A stretch of DNA of 64,000 bases from contig JAQUTK010000015.1 of the NCBI GenBank assembly GCA_028709785.1, forward strand, positions 1-64,000, given 5' to 3'. Source of the DNA: Bacteroidales bacterium (GTDB taxonomy: Bacteria > Bacteroidota > Bacteroidia > Bacteroidales > JAQUTK01). The notes beneath the pieces are model-generated. The model was given only the letters and a program-made list of their open reading frames with translations. It searched no databases and was not told the origin of the DNA. The number at the start of each line of letters is the position of its first letter. Position 1 is the stretch's first letter. The translations under genes and the position numbers were made by a program. Shown here one piece after another: positions 24,547 through 35,520 of this stretch.

Positions 24547-27500
24547 ATGAATAAACGATTCAGACTGGGATTACTGATAATGTCAGCAATTCCAGCTCTT
24601 TTACAAGCCTCTGACGAAGCCCGGTTGTTACGTTTTCCTGCAACTAACGGGAATGAAATAGTCTTTTCGTACGCAGGCGATCTGTATAAAGTTGCTTCGA
24701 ACGGTGGTGAAGCACAGCGCCTGACCTCCCATGTGGGTTACGAAATGTTTCCTCGCTTTTCTCCTGATGGAAAAACAATCGCTTTCACCGGACAGTATGA
24801 TGGTAACACTGAAGTTTACTCCATGCCGGCCTCGGGAGGCGAACCTCTTCGGGTGACTTATACCGCAACGAATGAACGCGATGATCTGGGTGATCGGATG
24901 GGTCCGAATAATATCGTAATGACCTGGACACCCGACGGGAAAAATATCGTGTACCGTAATCGAATCAGCGAAGGCTTTACCGGACTGCTTTACACGGTTT
25001 CACCGGAGGGCGCTTTGTCGCAAGTGATTCCGCTGCCGGAAGGAGGCTTTTGCAGTTATTCTCCCGACGGCAAACTATTTGCCTACAACCGTGTCTTCCG
25101 CGAATTCCGTACCTGGAAATATTACAAAGGAGGTATGGCTGATGATGTCTGGATCTATAATGAGAAGACAAAGAAGACAGAAAATATTACGAATAATGTA
25201 GCGCAGGATATCATGCCTATGTGGATTGGTGACGAAATCTTTTTCATCTCTGACCGCGATCGGATCATGAATGTGTTTGTGTATAATACAAAAACCAAAC
25301 AGACGAGCAAAGTAACAAACTTTACGGAGTATGATGTGAAGTTTCCAAGTAGTAATGGTTCGTCGATCGTGTTTGAGAACGGGGGATATATCTACAAACT
25401 GGATCCGACAACCAAACAAGCTGTGAAGGTTACTATCACCTTGAAATCTGATAATATTTATGCCCGTGATCAGGTGAAGGATGTGTCCGGAAGTGTAACA
25501 TCCGCCAGCATCTCTCCCGCAGGAGAAAGAGTTGCTGTCACAGCACGGGGAGAAGTCTTCAACCTGCCTGCCAATAAGGGCGTTACTAAAAATATGACCC
25601 GAACTCCCGGAGCACATGAGCGAAATGCGCAATGGTCGCCTGACGGTAAGTATATTGCTTACATCTCCGACGCGACAGGTGAAACAGAGCTTTATCTTCA
25701 GGATGCTCTGGGAAGCGAACAGGTTCAACTGACGAAAAACAACGATACCTATATTCGTTCCTTCCAGTGGAGTCCCGATGCTTCCTCTATTTTCTATACG
25801 GATCGGAAGAACCGCATCAATCAGTTGCAAGTAAATAGTAAAGAGGTGACTCTTGTAAAGCAGGATCCTTCCGGTGAATTTGGGGATGTATCCATCTCTT
25901 CGGATGGGAAATGGCTGACTTATAGTCGTTCGGCCGAGAATGATTATAGTGTTGTATATCTCTATAATCTGGAGCAAAAACGGGAATACCCTGTAACCGA
26001 CAAATGGTACAGTTCAGGCAATCCGGTCTTCAGTACGGACGGCAAGTACCTGTTTTTCTCTTCCAACCGTGACTTTAATCCGACGTACGGCTCTCTGGAA
26101 TGGAATCATGTCTATAATAATATGTCCGGCATATACTTTGCACTGCTGTCTAAAGAGACCCCTTCTCCTTTCCTGGGCAAGGATGATGTGGTTGCTGTTG
26201 TGAAACAAGAAGAGAAGAAAGATGCCAAAGAGAAGAAAGAGGATCAGAAAGCAGAGAAGACTGCCGAAAAGCAGGTGTCTGAGTTGAAGTTTGATCCCGA
26301 TGGTGTTTTTGATCGTATCATCCGGTTGCCGGGTTCCGGCAATAACACCTATTATTCGGATGGAAAGAAAGTATATTACTCCGGACAGGGAGGTACTAAA
26401 ATGTATGATATGGAGAAACAAAAAGAGGAAATGATTGCCGAAGGAGCCAGTATGTCTGTGGATTACAAATCCAAGAAAGCGCTCTTTTTCAAAGGCGGCT
26501 CTATCTATGTTATGGATATCCCTTCAGGAAAAGCAGATCTCAGCAATGCGGTGAATACCTCTTATATGAAAGTTACGGTGGACTATCCCAAAGAGTGGGC
26601 TCAGATCTTTGATGAGGCCTGGCGCCACATGCGCGATGGCTTTTACTCCGAGACCATGCACGGAGTCGATTGGAAAGCTATGAAAGCGAAATATGCCGTA
26701 CTTCTTCCGTATGTGAAGACCCGTCTGGATCTGAATTATGTCATTGGAGAGATGATCAGCGAACTTTGTTCCGGTCATGCGTATTTCAATCCCGGTGAGA
26801 CCGAACGTCCGAATCGTATTCAAACCGGATTGCTAGGTGCTCAAGTATCGCGTGATAAGAGTGGATTCTTTCGGATAGAGAAGATTATTCAGGGAGCCTC
26901 CTGGAATAAATCACTCTTCTCACCACTTACCGAACCGGGTATTGGCGCGAAGAATGGCGATTATATCATAGCCATTGACGGGATTCTGACCAATAGTGTG
27001 AAAGATATGTATTCGCTGTTGACCGGAAAAGCCAATGTTCCTACAGAGATCACATTGAATAATACTCCTTCTGAGAAAGGTGCCCGCAAGGTGGTGATCA
27101 CTCCAATTGCAGATGAGTACGCTTTGTATCACTATAACTGGATACAGGATAATATCCGTAAAGTATCGGAGGCTTCCGATGGTAAGATCGGATATATCTA
27201 TATTCCGGATATGGGTGTGGATGGGTTGAATGAGTTTTCCCGTTATTTCTATCCACAGATTGACAAAGAAGGTCTTATCATCGACGACCGTGCCAATGGT
27301 GGTGGAAATGTATCTCCGATGATTCTTGAACGTTTGTCGCGTGAAGTGTATCGGGCTACCATGCGTCGTGGATCCGACCGGATTGGCAAAGTACCGGGTG
27401 CCACACAAATCGGGCCGAAAGTCTGTCTGATCAATAAATATTCTGCCTCTGACGGCGATCTCTTCCCATGGGGTTTTCGTGCGCTGGGGTTAGGAAAGCT

Positions 27501-27789
27501 GATTGGAACACGCACCTGGGGAGGTATCATTGGTATCAGTGGTTCGCTGCCATTTATGGATGGATCTCAACTGCGTGTGCCTTTCTTTACCAGTTATGAT
27601 GCAAAGACAGGTGAATGGATCATAGAGAATCATGGAGTAGATCCGGATATTCTTATTGACAATGATCCGGCTAAAGAGTGGGCGGGTGAAGATGAGCAAC
27701 TGAACCGTGCTATTGAAGAGGTCAAAGCCCAACTGAAGGATCGCAAACCTTTGCCTCCGATACCGGCTCCAAGAGACTTTAGTAAGTAA
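24547..27789 (+). CDS. Tricorn-like S41 peptidase, exported
   Basis: A 1080-residue protein with a signal peptide (residues 1-20), two beta-propeller regions with WD40-like PD40 repeats (FSPDGKTIAF, WSPDGKYIAY; about 30-560), a Lys/Glu-rich linker (about 555-585), a helical core, a PDZ domain (about 750-850) and a C-terminal S41 protease domain. The catalytic serine lies in NKYSASDGDLF and the oxyanion region in DDRANGGGNVS. Tricorn-type enzymes degrade peptides, with the propellers gating access. The start at 24547 opens the signal peptide; the frame to 24502 covers the promoter. A strong bidirectional terminator follows. Confidence 0.92.
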   Translation: MNKRFRLGLLIMSAIPALLQASDEARLLRFPATNGNEIVFSYAGDLYKVASNGGEAQRLTSHVGYEMFPRFSPDGKTIAFTGQYDGNTEVYSMPASGGEPLRVTYTATNERDDLGDRMGPNNIVMTWTPDGKNIVYRNRISEGFTGLLYTVSPEGALSQVIPLPEGGFCSYSPDGKLFAYNRVFREFRTWKYYKGGMADDVWIYNEKTKKTENITNNVAQDIMPMWIGDEIFFISDRDRIMNVFVYNTKTKQTSKVTNFTEYDVKFPSSNGSSIVFENGGYIYKLDPTTKQAVKVTITLKSDNIYARDQVKDVSGSVTSASISPAGERVAVTARGEVFNLPANKGVTKNMTRTPGAHERNAQWSPDGKYIAYISDATGETELYLQDALGSEQVQLTKNNDTYIRSFQWSPDASSIFYTDRKNRINQLQVNSKEVTLVKQDPSGEFGDVSISSDGKWLTYSRSAENDYSVVYLYNLEQKREYPVTDKWYSSGNPVFSTDGKYLFFSSNRDFNPTYGSLEWNHVYNNMSGIYFALLSKETPSPFLGKDDVVAVVKQEEKKDAKEKKEDQKAEKTAEKQVSELKFDPDGVFDRIIRLPGSGNNTYYSDGKKVYYSGQGGTKMYDMEKQKEEMIAEGASMSVDYKSKKALFFKGGSIYVMDIPSGKADLSNAVNTSYMKVTVDYPKEWAQIFDEAWRHMRDGFYSETMHGVDWKAMKAKYAVLLPYVKTRLDLNYVIGEMISELCSGHAYFNPGETERPNRIQTGLLGAQVSRDKSGFFRIEKIIQGASWNKSLFSPLTEPGIGAKNGDYIIAIDGILTNSVKDMYSLLTGKANVPTEITLNNTPSEKGARKVVITPIADEYALYHYNWIQDNIRKVSEASDGKIGYIYIPDMGVDGLNEFSRYFYPQIDKEGLIIDDRANGGGNVSPMILERLSREVYRATMRRGSDRIGKVPGATQIGPKVCLINKYSASDGDLFPWGFRALGLGKLIGTRTWGGIIGISGSLPFMDGSQLRVPFFTSYDAKTGEWIIENHGVDPDILIDNDPAKEWAGEDEQLNRAIEEVKAQLKDRKPLPPIPAPRDFSK

Positions 27790-27808
27790 TTACTCCCGAT
27801 AAAATATG

Positions 27809-27846
27809 AAAAAGCGTGTGTCTCGAAAACGGGACACACGCTTTTT
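27809..27846. terminator. Bidirectional terminator between tricorn-like and GH2 genes
   Basis: Perfect 14-bp stem (27809-27822 with 27833-27846) with a 10-base loop. An A run on one side and a T run on the other let it stop both convergent transcripts. Confidence 0.9.
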
Positions 27847-27860
27847 CCTTTGAATAGCTT

Positions 27861-30713
27861 TTACTGGAAGAGCTCCAGGAGCTTATTCGCATCAATGGCT
27901 GTAGCCGGATGGAATGAACTACCTGCCATGTATCTCTTCAAACTAGACAAAAGCTGTCTTGCCTCTGGACGTTTATCCGCATCAGTCAGCAAGTCGGCTC
28001 CTGAAATAAGCAGGAAGCCTTTGCCTACCTTCGCCTCAAAGATCAATCCCAACGGACGGTTGGTGAACCAGTCGTCAATAATACGAACGATTGGCTTCAG
28101 TTCCGGAGCAAAGTCCGATAACATAATTGCGTTCGAGTGACTCATCGCATCCCACCATTGCCAGTTGCTGTGATATTCGGTTGGGAAATCAGCCAGTGCC
28201 GGATGTTTCGGGTCACAGAGGATTCCCAGCGTATGAGGAGCTTGTCCGTTTGTCCAGGAGGTATTCCAAAAGATACTGGAGAAACCGACGGCAACACTTC
28301 CACCTTTCTCTTTCTTCACACTTCCTTTGGTGATAGTCAGCAATACCTTTCCCCCTTTGTTCAGCGTTTCAATTGCCTTGGCATCCAGTTTCTGAGTCAC
28401 CAGTACTTCGCCCTTCACTTCCGATACGTTTGAAGGATAGACCCATAGATCCCAATCGTTTTCAAACTGATCGACAGAGACAAACAGTTTGAGTTGCGTC
28501 GCTTTGGTTATTCCGGACAGACTTTGCCTGATGACTCCGAGTTGAGTACCATTCCCGATTGGAATCTCTGTTTTAGCCAACGTTCCCTGAGCAATTACCG
28601 TATTCGATTGATCCACCAGTTTCCATGCCGGTACCACATCATTTAGAGGCTTTTCTCCGAAGTGTGATATTTCTACCGAAGCAGTCAGCGTCTCATTCGA
28701 AAGAAAAAACATTTTCGGAAGACGAACCAACGGTACGGTTGCGTTGCAGAAACGGTTGTATGCTTGAGGGGTGATATACCCTTTTTCTTTCCAGAAAGGA
28801 TTCAGGACACCGACCAATGCTGTTCCCTGTCCCGGAAAGTCGTGCAGATCCAGTAGCTGGAAACCGCCAAAGCCTTTCGTACGCAGAGCTGCTTCAATAT
28901 CCGCCTTGTAACAAAGAGCCTGCAGTTTGCCGGAAGCCAGCAGAAAGCTGTCCGCCAGTTGTGCCATGTAATTCTCTTCCAATTTCTCCCTGAATATCTC
29001 AAAGTTCCGGGCTTTTAATACACCATCGTACTGCGCTATTTCTTTGAAATCAGGATAGACACACCATTGTCCGATTTCATGACTTACGGTTGGCTTCCCG
29101 TTATCAGGCAATTTATCTGCCCAGTCATAGTCTGAGCGTGGCGGTTGTCCATTGATAATGCTTTTCAGTTCCTCTCCCCATCCCTGGATACGCGGTGAAG
29201 GAGTGCTGTTAAACTCACTTTCCGGAAGTATCGGCCAGCCTGCACCGGTCGAATAGAGCCGACGGTCATCTTTCTTTTTCCAGTACGTATCAAAGTCTGC
29301 TAACCATTTATTCGAACCTGCTCCGGCCGGCTCATTTCCATAAAGCATCATACAGAAGGAAGGGTGATTGCCAAAAGCATTGACAATACGTTCACTCTCT
29401 TCATAGATATATTTATCCAGGGCTTTCCCATCGCCAATGGTCGCTCCGCTATTTGCCCACGACGAACATTCAACATGCAGGTACAGACCGAGGCGATCCG
29501 CAGCTTCAAAAGCAGCCTCCGGAGGGCACCAGGAGTGAAACCTGAAATGATTCAGGCCATGTGCTTTGGCTACTTTGTAGATGTCCATCCAGAATTGTGT
29601 GTCTGTTGCCGGATAACCGGTCTTGGGGAAGATCGCACATTCCAGCGTGCCTCTCAGCATGGTTGGTCTGCCGTTAATGGTAAACTGAGTGCCTTTGGTC
29701 TTAAATTCCCGCATTCCGAAAGTCACCTCTTTGGTATCCTTCCCTTTTCCCGAAGCCAGACAGACTTCCATTTTATAGAGGTTTGGATGAAACTCATCCC
29801 AGAGCAACGGATCACTTCCCATCGGGTATTCCAGCTCGATCTCTTTGGTGGTATCGTCCACGACCACTTTTGTATCCAATGCAGTTCGTTTTTGACCGCT
29901 CTCAGTTGGTTGAGCCTGCAAACTGATTGTTCCGTTTACCTTCTTGCCGGTATTGTTTGTCAGCGTCATTCTGACTTTTACTTTCTTCTCCGCAAGATTG
30001 GGGTATACTTTCACATCCGATACGAACAAGGATGGTCGTGCCTGAAGTTCCAGTTTTCCAACCATTCCGTTCCAGTTTGTCTGTGTGTGGTCTGTCAAAC
30101 TACTGGAGTTCGGTCCCACATTGATCTCTTTTGTCCGGTTATCCACACGAACCGTGATGATGTGTTTCCCGGGTGTCAACCATTGAGTCAGATCATAGAG
30201 ATGAGGAGCTCCCAACGCGTTTTGCATCCCCGCTTTATGACCATCAATCCAAACCACACTCTCCCAATGGCAACGTTCCAGAAAGAGCTGGATAGATCTG
30301 TCTTTCCAATTGGAAGGAATCATCACTTCCTTCTGATACCAGGCTGCTCCTACGTAGTACTTGACAGGTTGTAAAAAGAAAGGCACTTTGATATTATCCG
30401 CCTGGCGATACTTCTCATATCCTGGGTTTGCAAAATAGGAAGCGTCATTCAGGGTGCCTGTCCACGGGGTATTGAGTGTTATCTCATCTCCTTTTCCATT
30501 CGTAGTCATGGAGCCTGGTAGGTTTACTTTCTCTTCCAAAGAGAGATTGTACCATTTCTCCTGTATCCCTTTATCATCCCGGTCAATGGCGAATCGCCAT
30601 TCTCCGGACAAATCAATGCTCGTATCACTCTTCTTCGCGTTGACCTGCTGACATGCTGCCAGTATCAGACAGGTTACCAGCACCAGACTGGTTACAATCA
30701 AATTTCTAATCAT
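27861..30713 (-). CDS. GH2-family glycosidase lipoprotein
   Basis: A 950-residue exo-glycosidase, probably a beta-galactosidase or beta-glucuronidase type. It has a lipoprotein signal (lipobox LAAC, Cys21), a sugar-binding jelly roll (about 40-210), an immunoglobulin-like domain, and a barrel with the acid/base motif YGNEPAG and the nucleophile segment VSHEIGQW. A long C-terminal extension (about 660-950) is of a kind seen in Bacteroidetes GH2 enzymes. Last gene of the MFS-DUF5107-GH2 operon, 32 bases after the DUF5107 gene. The substrate cannot be read from the sequence. Confidence 0.88.
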   Translation of the reverse strand: MIRNLIVTSLVLVTCLILAACQQVNAKKSDTSIDLSGEWRFAIDRDDKGIQEKWYNLSLEEKVNLPGSMTTNGKGDEITLNTPWTGTLNDASYFANPGYEKYRQADNIKVPFFLQPVKYYVGAAWYQKEVMIPSNWKDRSIQLFLERCHWESVVWIDGHKAGMQNALGAPHLYDLTQWLTPGKHIITVRVDNRTKEINVGPNSSSLTDHTQTNWNGMVGKLELQARPSLFVSDVKVYPNLAEKKVKVRMTLTNNTGKKVNGTISLQAQPTESGQKRTALDTKVVVDDTTKEIELEYPMGSDPLLWDEFHPNLYKMEVCLASGKGKDTKEVTFGMREFKTKGTQFTINGRPTMLRGTLECAIFPKTGYPATDTQFWMDIYKVAKAHGLNHFRFHSWCPPEAAFEAADRLGLYLHVECSSWANSGATIGDGKALDKYIYEESERIVNAFGNHPSFCMMLYGNEPAGAGSNKWLADFDTYWKKKDDRRLYSTGAGWPILPESEFNSTPSPRIQGWGEELKSIINGQPPRSDYDWADKLPDNGKPTVSHEIGQWCVYPDFKEIAQYDGVLKARNFEIFREKLEENYMAQLADSFLLASGKLQALCYKADIEAALRTKGFGGFQLLDLHDFPGQGTALVGVLNPFWKEKGYITPQAYNRFCNATVPLVRLPKMFFLSNETLTASVEISHFGEKPLNDVVPAWKLVDQSNTVIAQGTLAKTEIPIGNGTQLGVIRQSLSGITKATQLKLFVSVDQFENDWDLWVYPSNVSEVKGEVLVTQKLDAKAIETLNKGGKVLLTITKGSVKKEKGGSVAVGFSSIFWNTSWTNGQAPHTLGILCDPKHPALADFPTEYHSNWQWWDAMSHSNAIMLSDFAPELKPIVRIIDDWFTNRPLGLIFEAKVGKGFLLISGADLLTDADKRPEARQLLSSLKRYMAGSSFHPATAIDANKLLELFQ

Positions 30714-30745
30714 GGTTTTTCTTTGTTTTTAAGGTGTTGTTACTC

Positions 30746-33700
30746 TTACAGCAAACTACTTCTCATCGCCATAATGCCCTGATGATTGGGATCCAACGCA
30801 GCCGCTTTGTTCAGCAGTTCGAGCGCTTTTGTTGTGTTTCCCATTCCCTGCTGGCCCAATGCCATCATATAATTGCAATGAATCCTGTTTCGCACATTCA
30901 GATCATCATCCCAAATCAACAGATCGGGGAGCGACACTGCGAAATAATCCATCTTTATCGTGTCGTTCAGATGTGCTTCTCCATAGTTGATTAATCGCTG
31001 AAAGCGATTTATTGCTTCTTCCTGACGTCCAAGTTTCAGCAGAGAGAGTCCCTGATAATAGATCTTGTCCGGTTTCTGGTCGTTGTAGTAGATGGCTGCC
31101 GCGGGTTCGATATTTCCATCTTTTGCCCGTAACCAATACGAAACTGCTTTCTCCTGATTACCCATTGCTTCATAAGCGCATCCCAGATAATAGTGGAAAT
31201 CATTCTCCTGCGCATTAAAAAGCTTCCCTTCACCCAGATGGGGAGGATAGATCAGGCACTCTTCCAACAATTGGATCGCTGTTTCATTGTTGCCGGACTG
31301 AAGTGCTTGTTTGGCCAGTTCCATGCGCGCGATTTGATACTGTGCACTCACTTTACCTTCTCCACCTTCCCACGGATGAAACTTATGTTTGTCGAGCCTC
31401 TCTTTTGCTTCCTGATGCCGCCCCAGCTGATTCAGTAACGTAATTACTTCCAGATAGAGATCGTCGCGCTGTTCCACTAAATTGTCGTATTTCTCCAGCA
31501 AGGCAAGCCGTTCAGCATGCGGACGATGGATCCGTTTGTACAGCTGGTCGAGCTCCATCAGTATGCGGGCATCGGTTGTATCGAGCGAGAATGCTCTTTC
31601 CAAACACTCCACAGCCTCTTGCGTCTTTCCCGACTTGTTGAAATATCCCAGCGACAGGTTGCGGAGTACCGTTGGGAAGGTCTGATCCAATTTGGCGGAC
31701 AATTCCCAATTGGCCATCGCTTCCGGATACTGACGCTTGTCATACCAAAGGTTTCCAAGATAGTACGGAGCCTTTGCATCTGTCGGATTCATTTTCTTAG
31801 CAAACTCCAACACCAGAATATCTTCCAGACGGTTTGGGAAACAGTAGTCCGGTGCATGGGCAGCCGCTTTCGTCCAACTCTCTGCCGCCTCCTTTTTGCC
31901 TGCCAGGTGCTGTGCCCACGCCAGATAATACCAGGTCATCGGAGTGGTTTCGAACTGAGTTGCCATCTCCCATACCCTAATTGCTTCTTCCAGAAATCCG
32001 GCGGCGACATAATCCAATGCCAGTTCATCATAATTGGAAGCCTTGCCATGCATCTGTTTGTTCATCAGTGCAAGAGAGTCCTCTTTGCCGTTTAGCAGGT
32101 ACTTTTCAAACAGACAGCCATAATTGAAACGATCGATCCGTAACGATTCATCGATCAAAGCCAATGCCTCCTCTTGTCGTCCCGCAACCCGCAGGAGAGC
32201 TGTTTTGAGATGACGGCCACGGTGGTTGTGTCCGTTACGAATCAAACTTCTATCAATCTCTTCCAACGCATCCTCCATTCTTCCTTGTCTTGCGGAGATC
32301 TGTGCGCAACTAAAGTAACCTACATCCTGCCAGGCCGCATTCCAGCACGCTTTATAAAAAGCATCGTAGGCTTCTTCTTCACGGCCCTGATAGAGCAACG
32401 AGAGTCCCAAATTGTATAGCGGTTCGCCGTCGTACGGATTCGGATTGCGCTGTAACTGCGTCTTAACCGCTGTGCGCAGATAACGTTCCGCTTCGCTGAA
32501 TTGTCCGCGACGGATCAGCCAAAGGCCCATCGCATTATTGTTTTGCACGTTATCCGGTTCCCGTCGCAACGCTTCCAGATAATAATCGGTCGGATTATAG
32601 GTTGCATGCCGGTACTGCTCCAGATGCAACCCCGTCAGATAAAGTTGCTCGGCAGTTGGGGTCTCTTCCGGTGAGAGAGCCGCTTTTGCAGGTTCCGGAA
32701 TAGGTTTGGACTCCTTCTTCTCCGGTTTCCAGTCCAACAGGAGTTTCCCTTGCGCATTATAAATTGCAAGAGAAAGATCATCTATCCGACACCCCGTCAT
32801 CGCAACCTCTTTGATATAGACCTCCTCCGGTGTGAGTGTCTGTTCATCTTCCTGCAAGAGCATTTCTTTGCCAGACAAGACGATTCGCACGGATTGTTGA
32901 GAAGTGGCAAATAGTTTGATACAAACCTTTTCGCCTTTCCCCTGTTCGATATTCAGCAACAGATCTTTACTTGCATTCTTGACAATACCCAATTCGCGGT
33001 AGGGGAGGAAATACTGAGTAAAACTCTTCTCCTCATACGGTTGCAACCAGGAGAAGTCCGGTTGATTGTCCGTGTATACCCCAGCCATCAATTCGATATA
33101 CGGACCATTCTTGTCAGTTAGATTCCGGTCCCATGCCCGTCCAAAATCCCCGTTTCCCCACGTCCATTGTTTCTTGCCCGGTGAGATATGATGGTTGGCC
33201 ACATGCAACACTCCTGCCCGGGTGTCATTCTCATAACCACCGACAAAGTTGAAACGGCTTTGAATCGCCATGTATGACGTGGGTACTGGAATGTTCTTGT
33301 AATTAGAGATATCCACACCGGCAGAATAATCCATCTTATAATAGGTTCCCGTTGCGATAGGGAAAGTCGATACATCCCGTTTGCCATGGTCAAAGACCGC
33401 ATTCACATCCGGTGGGAATACGCTTTGGTAATAATCGTTGACCGCTACCGCAGGATTGGCCCACCACAGGAAGGTCTGTGGCATCGGGGTTCGGTTATAC
33501 AATTTGCCTTTTATCTCCAGATAAGCTACCCCCGGGCGAAGTGTGAATCCTGCCATTCCCTTTTGGTGAAACATCTGTTCCATTTCGCTGACCCATACCG
33601 TCACACTGCCGTCCGGAAACTCCTCAATAGAGCTGTCAATACACTGAAAGGTACTTGGCCGATGGTGTTGAGGCCAGTTAAATTCGATGCCTCCCGAGAT

Positions 33701-34036
33701 CCAGGGACCGGTCAGTCCGACAAGCGCCGGTTTCACTACCTCATTGTAATAGATAAAATGACGCTGTTTGATCTTGTCGTAGGCCATTTGCACACGTCCA
33801 CCCAGCTCCGGCAGGATCATTACTTTGATATATTCATTTTCCAGATAGATGGCATGATACACTTTGTCCTTTTTTTCATCCGCAATCTTTTCTATTACCG
33901 GATAGGGATATACCACGCCGCTACTACCTTGATAGACTCTCTTCTCAAGAAAGATAGGATTCTTTTCAGGTTGACCAATTTCATAGGTTGGTATGATAAC
34001 CTCTTCTCTCCACGCTTTTACCATCTTGCTGTTCAT
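30746..34036 (-). CDS. DUF5107 and TPR-repeat protein
   Basis: A 1096-residue protein without a clear signal peptide. The N-terminal part (about 30-330) is a DUF5107 domain, a galactose-mutarotase-like beta-sandwich; the C-terminal two thirds (about 460-1090) is an array of tetratricopeptide repeats (for example YYLGNLWYDKRQYPEAMANW). Such proteins accompany glycosidases and transporters in Bacteroidetes sugar loci; their reaction is not established. The start overlaps the MFS stop by four bases, so translation is coupled. The DUF assignment is from recollection of the family. Confidence 0.8.
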   Translation of the reverse strand: MNSKMVKAWREEVIIPTYEIGQPEKNPIFLEKRVYQGSSGVVYPYPVIEKIADEKKDKVYHAIYLENEYIKVMILPELGGRVQMAYDKIKQRHFIYYNEVVKPALVGLTGPWISGGIEFNWPQHHRPSTFQCIDSSIEEFPDGSVTVWVSEMEQMFHQKGMAGFTLRPGVAYLEIKGKLYNRTPMPQTFLWWANPAVAVNDYYQSVFPPDVNAVFDHGKRDVSTFPIATGTYYKMDYSAGVDISNYKNIPVPTSYMAIQSRFNFVGGYENDTRAGVLHVANHHISPGKKQWTWGNGDFGRAWDRNLTDKNGPYIELMAGVYTDNQPDFSWLQPYEEKSFTQYFLPYRELGIVKNASKDLLLNIEQGKGEKVCIKLFATSQQSVRIVLSGKEMLLQEDEQTLTPEEVYIKEVAMTGCRIDDLSLAIYNAQGKLLLDWKPEKKESKPIPEPAKAALSPEETPTAEQLYLTGLHLEQYRHATYNPTDYYLEALRREPDNVQNNNAMGLWLIRRGQFSEAERYLRTAVKTQLQRNPNPYDGEPLYNLGLSLLYQGREEEAYDAFYKACWNAAWQDVGYFSCAQISARQGRMEDALEEIDRSLIRNGHNHRGRHLKTALLRVAGRQEEALALIDESLRIDRFNYGCLFEKYLLNGKEDSLALMNKQMHGKASNYDELALDYVAAGFLEEAIRVWEMATQFETTPMTWYYLAWAQHLAGKKEAAESWTKAAAHAPDYCFPNRLEDILVLEFAKKMNPTDAKAPYYLGNLWYDKRQYPEAMANWELSAKLDQTFPTVLRNLSLGYFNKSGKTQEAVECLERAFSLDTTDARILMELDQLYKRIHRPHAERLALLEKYDNLVEQRDDLYLEVITLLNQLGRHQEAKERLDKHKFHPWEGGEGKVSAQYQIARMELAKQALQSGNNETAIQLLEECLIYPPHLGEGKLFNAQENDFHYYLGCAYEAMGNQEKAVSYWLRAKDGNIEPAAAIYYNDQKPDKIYYQGLSLLKLGRQEEAINRFQRLINYGEAHLNDTIKMDYFAVSLPDLLIWDDDLNVRNRIHCNYMMALGQQGMGNTTKALELLNKAAALDPNHQGIMAMRSSLL

Positions 34037-35421
34037 TTAATCAATTCTTTTTCCAATGTTTCCAATGATTTACCTTTCGTCTCCGGCAACTCTCTTTGAA
34101 TGAAGATAAATCCACCGATGCAGATCAAACTGTAAATCCAGAAGGTGCCGCTGCTACCCAGAAAAGCGTTTAGCAAAGGGAAGGTATAGGTCAGCGTGAA
34201 ACAACCGGCCCACAAACCAAAGGTGCAGACAGCCATGGCAACGCCACGCACTGAATTGGGAAATATTTCGGAGAGTAAGACCCAGGTCACCGGACCGAGC
34301 GACATGGCATAACATGCGATGGCCATGACCACCAGAACAACCATAAACCATCCGCTGATCTCAAAGAAATAGCAGGTACCCAGTATCAGATAAATACCTG
34401 CGAGTCCTCCTGCCCCAATCTTCATGAGCGCCCGACGTCCCAAACGATCGACAGTGAAGATCGCGACAAAGGTGAATACCAGGTTGGCAATACCGGTAAT
34501 CACTATATTAAACAAAACATCGTTCAACGTAAATCCTGCCGACTGAAAGATCTCCTGTGCATAGTTAAAGATAACATTTGTGCCGCACCATTGCTGGAAT
34601 ACGGCAATCACAAGCCCAATAACCAACACCTTGCGCATCGGACGACTAAACAACTTTTTCAAACCTCCGTTTTCATCTGCTTTTTTCATCTGTCCCATCT
34701 CGATACCGGTCACTTCTTCCTGTGCATAGTCCTTGCCACCAATCTTTGTCAGAGCTCCCAACGCTTTTTCCTTATATCCATTGATGTACAACCAACGCGG
34801 ACTTTCCGGTATAAAAAACACCAACAGAAAGAATAATCCGGCAGGAAATGCTGCTGCCCAAAACATCCATCGCCATCCCATTGTCCCGTTCCACGACTCC
34901 GCAATCTGTTGCGCTGTATAGTCTGCCGGCACAGGTTCGGCCAGTAACCAGTTGACAATCTGTGCACCCAGGATGCCCAGTACAATCGTCAGCTGATTCA
35001 GAGAAACCAGTTTGCCGCGGATCGCTGAAGGAGAGACTTCCGCAATATACATCGGAGAGAGGTTGGAGGCAATACCGATTCCAATACCCCCCAGAAAGCG
35101 GGCGATCAGAAAAATAGTAAAGCTGGAAGCTGCTCCGGTGTAATAGGCAGAAACCAGAAAGATCAATGCAGAAACGATCAGCAATTTCTTTCGACCGAAA
35201 CGATCGGCAAGTACACCACTCAGCATCGCTCCGATGAGGCAGCCCAACAAAGCCACACTCATAGCCCAGCCTTGCATGAAGGGATCATTTGCAATCTGAA
35301 AGAATTGCTCATAAAATGGTTTGGCACCCCCAATGACCACCCAGTCATAACCAAAGAGCAATCCGCCCATGGCGGAAACCATGCAAATGAAATAGACAAA
35401 TCCTCTGTTCAAGTGTTTCAT
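34033..35421 (-). CDS. MFS sugar porter (XylE/GalP-like)
   Basis: Inner-membrane proton-sugar symporter of 462 residues with about 12 transmembrane helices. Sugar-porter signatures are present: GGLLFGYDWVVIGG at helix 1, DRFGRKKLLI between helices 2 and 3, PESPRWLYING before the central loop, DRLGRR in the second half and PETKGKSLE at the C-terminus. It is the first gene of the operon with DUF5107 and GH2, divergent from an AraC-type regulator. This suggests that the glycosidase releases the monosaccharide it imports. Confidence 0.92.
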   Translation of the reverse strand: MKHLNRGFVYFICMVSAMGGLLFGYDWVVIGGAKPFYEQFFQIANDPFMQGWAMSVALLGCLIGAMLSGVLADRFGRKKLLIVSALIFLVSAYYTGAASSFTIFLIARFLGGIGIGIASNLSPMYIAEVSPSAIRGKLVSLNQLTIVLGILGAQIVNWLLAEPVPADYTAQQIAESWNGTMGWRWMFWAAAFPAGLFFLLVFFIPESPRWLYINGYKEKALGALTKIGGKDYAQEEVTGIEMGQMKKADENGGLKKLFSRPMRKVLVIGLVIAVFQQWCGTNVIFNYAQEIFQSAGFTLNDVLFNIVITGIANLVFTFVAIFTVDRLGRRALMKIGAGGLAGIYLILGTCYFFEISGWFMVVLVVMAIACYAMSLGPVTWVLLSEIFPNSVRGVAMAVCTFGLWAGCFTLTYTFPLLNAFLGSSGTFWIYSLICIGGFIFIQRELPETKGKSLETLEKELIK

Positions 35422-35520
35422 ATTTTATCAGGTATTAATTTCAGATGCAAAATAACCCCTTTTTAATCAGCGCGCAAATAGAATAATTACAAATTAAGGT
35501 GGACTATCTTATTATTTCAG

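Noticed and set aside
25075..25977. 300-codon open frame on the minus strand
   Set aside because: Antisense shadow of the tricorn-like protease; no start context or domain.
29364..30374. 336-codon open frame on the plus strand
   Set aside because: It lies entirely antisense to the GH2 gene, has no family features, and is explained by codon bias of the real gene.
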